This document shows, one piece after another, positions 63,410-64,000 of a stretch of DNA of 64,000 bases. Source of the DNA: Ariolimax columbianus (lineage: Eukaryota; Mollusca; Gastropoda; Stylommatophora; Arionidae); assembly GCA_036924085.1 (NCBI GenBank), contig JAVGWX010000019.1, positions 4,108,641 through 4,172,640 of the forward strand. Reading direction: 5' to 3'. The notes under the pieces are model-generated. The model was given only the letters and a program-made list of their open reading frames with translations, did no database searches and was not told the DNA's origin. A program made the position numbers and the translations under genes. Numbering within the stretch: the stretch's first letter is position 1; each line of letters opens with the position of its first letter.

Positions 63410-64000
63410 ATGCGTTCACTGCTGCAATCGGCACTAGTGTCGAAACTTTTTGAGAACAGTCGCGGAGCCAAACCCTCAACATATGATAATGAAAGACCCA
63501 GCATCACCACATCAGAGGTCGTAAATGTGATAAAAACTATGAGGAACGGGAGAGCAACAGGACCGGACTCCATAAACATAGAAATGATAGAGGCCCTTTA
63601 GGAGTTTAGTATAGATATATTTACTGATCTATGTAATGACATATGCAATCCTGGATGTATACCAACGGACTTGAAAACATATACGTTTACAACATTCCCG
63701 AAAAAAATATCATGCAACAGAATGTTCAGACTTTAGAGCAATAAGTCTAATGAAGCACACAATTACAATACTGCCCAAGATTATACAGGAGAGAATAAGA
63801 GGTAAAATGGAGAGGGAAGTTTCAGAAGAACAATTTAGTTTTCAAAAGTTTAATGGAACAAGGGAAGCAATTTTCTGTTTGCTAAATATGTATATATGCA
63901 TAATAACATTTATAATAGCTATAGAGACTACCAGAAAGGCTTTTAACAGTCCAACTGGAAACATTAATTAAATGTCTCAAAGAAATTGGTCTAGGAGGTA
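63410..64000 (+). pseudogene. RTE-like reverse transcriptase N-terminal part, cut by the window end
   Basis: Segments in order: VVNVIKTMRNGRATGPDSIN (the I..MKNGKA.GPD.I fingers motif), CIPTDLKTYTFTTFPKK, YTGENKR and GKMEREVSEEQFSFQKFNGT then REAIFCLLNMYI (the EQFGFRKG.GTREAIF region). Stops at about 63600 and several frameshifts show it is degenerate. The palm with motif A onward lies at or beyond the edge (KAFNSPTGNIN-like at 63938). It matches the region N-terminal to the 26820-27520 fragment, so it is probably the same broad family. Confidence 0.8.

Overview
This is a eukaryotic, almost certainly animal, genomic window with no recognisable host protein-coding gene. By hand count, about half of the 64 kb is tandem repeat: more than 30 separate mini- and microsatellite arrays. 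Most of the recognisable remainder is degenerate transposable element: LINEs, tRNA-headed SINEs and one hAT DNA transposon. The mix of I-superfamily LINEs with RNase H, CR1/Jockey-like LINEs, RTE-like LINE tails, a ZMYM1-type hAT and tRNA-SINEs, together with very expanded minisatellites, would fit a mollusc (perhaps a gastropod). That assignment is an inference from repeat style, not proof.

Layout. 0-9 kb: a series of minisatellites (37, 22, 51, 29, 39 and 29 bp units), an array made of SINE heads running into a SINE body (721-1490), an RTE-like LINE tail (4.7-5.3 kb) and a minus-strand tRNA-SINE (6.16-6.44 kb). 9-16 kb: a CR1/Jockey-like LINE (9.26-12.35 kb) split by a 5'-truncated I-type LINE on the opposite strand with a 12-13 bp target-site duplication (TSD), then CAA repeats and a second, minus-strand CR1-like copy with its catalytic core deleted. 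16-27 kb: more arrays, a third I-type LINE tail, an RTE-like tail with a C2H2-like finger, an 836 bp hAT element with terminal inverted repeats and 8 bp TSDs, and a full SINE whose 3' end matches the CR1-like LINE tail. 27-46 kb: very large arrays, several with exact higher-order structure (124 bp, 748 bp, and a roughly 1.15-1.23 kb block duplication). 46.7-56.8 kb: a 5,619 bp tandem duplication carrying an RTE-like LINE tail, a tRNA-like segment and a 19 bp satellite. 58.3-63.3 kb: the most informative element, a sense-oriented 28S rRNA 3' fragment joined to the 5' end of a near full-length I-type LINE, with the whole chimera flanked by a perfect 10 bp TSD. 63.4-64 kb: the N-terminal part of another RTE-like reverse transcriptase, running off the window.

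How the parts relate. The three I-type LINE copies share the same RNase H/Cys-rich C-terminus and an AAG/GAA microsatellite tail. The SINE with the box-B head at 25.2 kb ends in the same ~60 bp 3' module as the CR1-like LINE copies, which is the classical sign of a SINE mobilised by that LINE. Several satellites appear to have been seeded from transposon sequence (the SINE-head array at 0.7-1.26 kb and the 44 bp amplification in a LINE tail at 31.2 kb). All long ORFs in the arrays are stop-free repeat artefacts.
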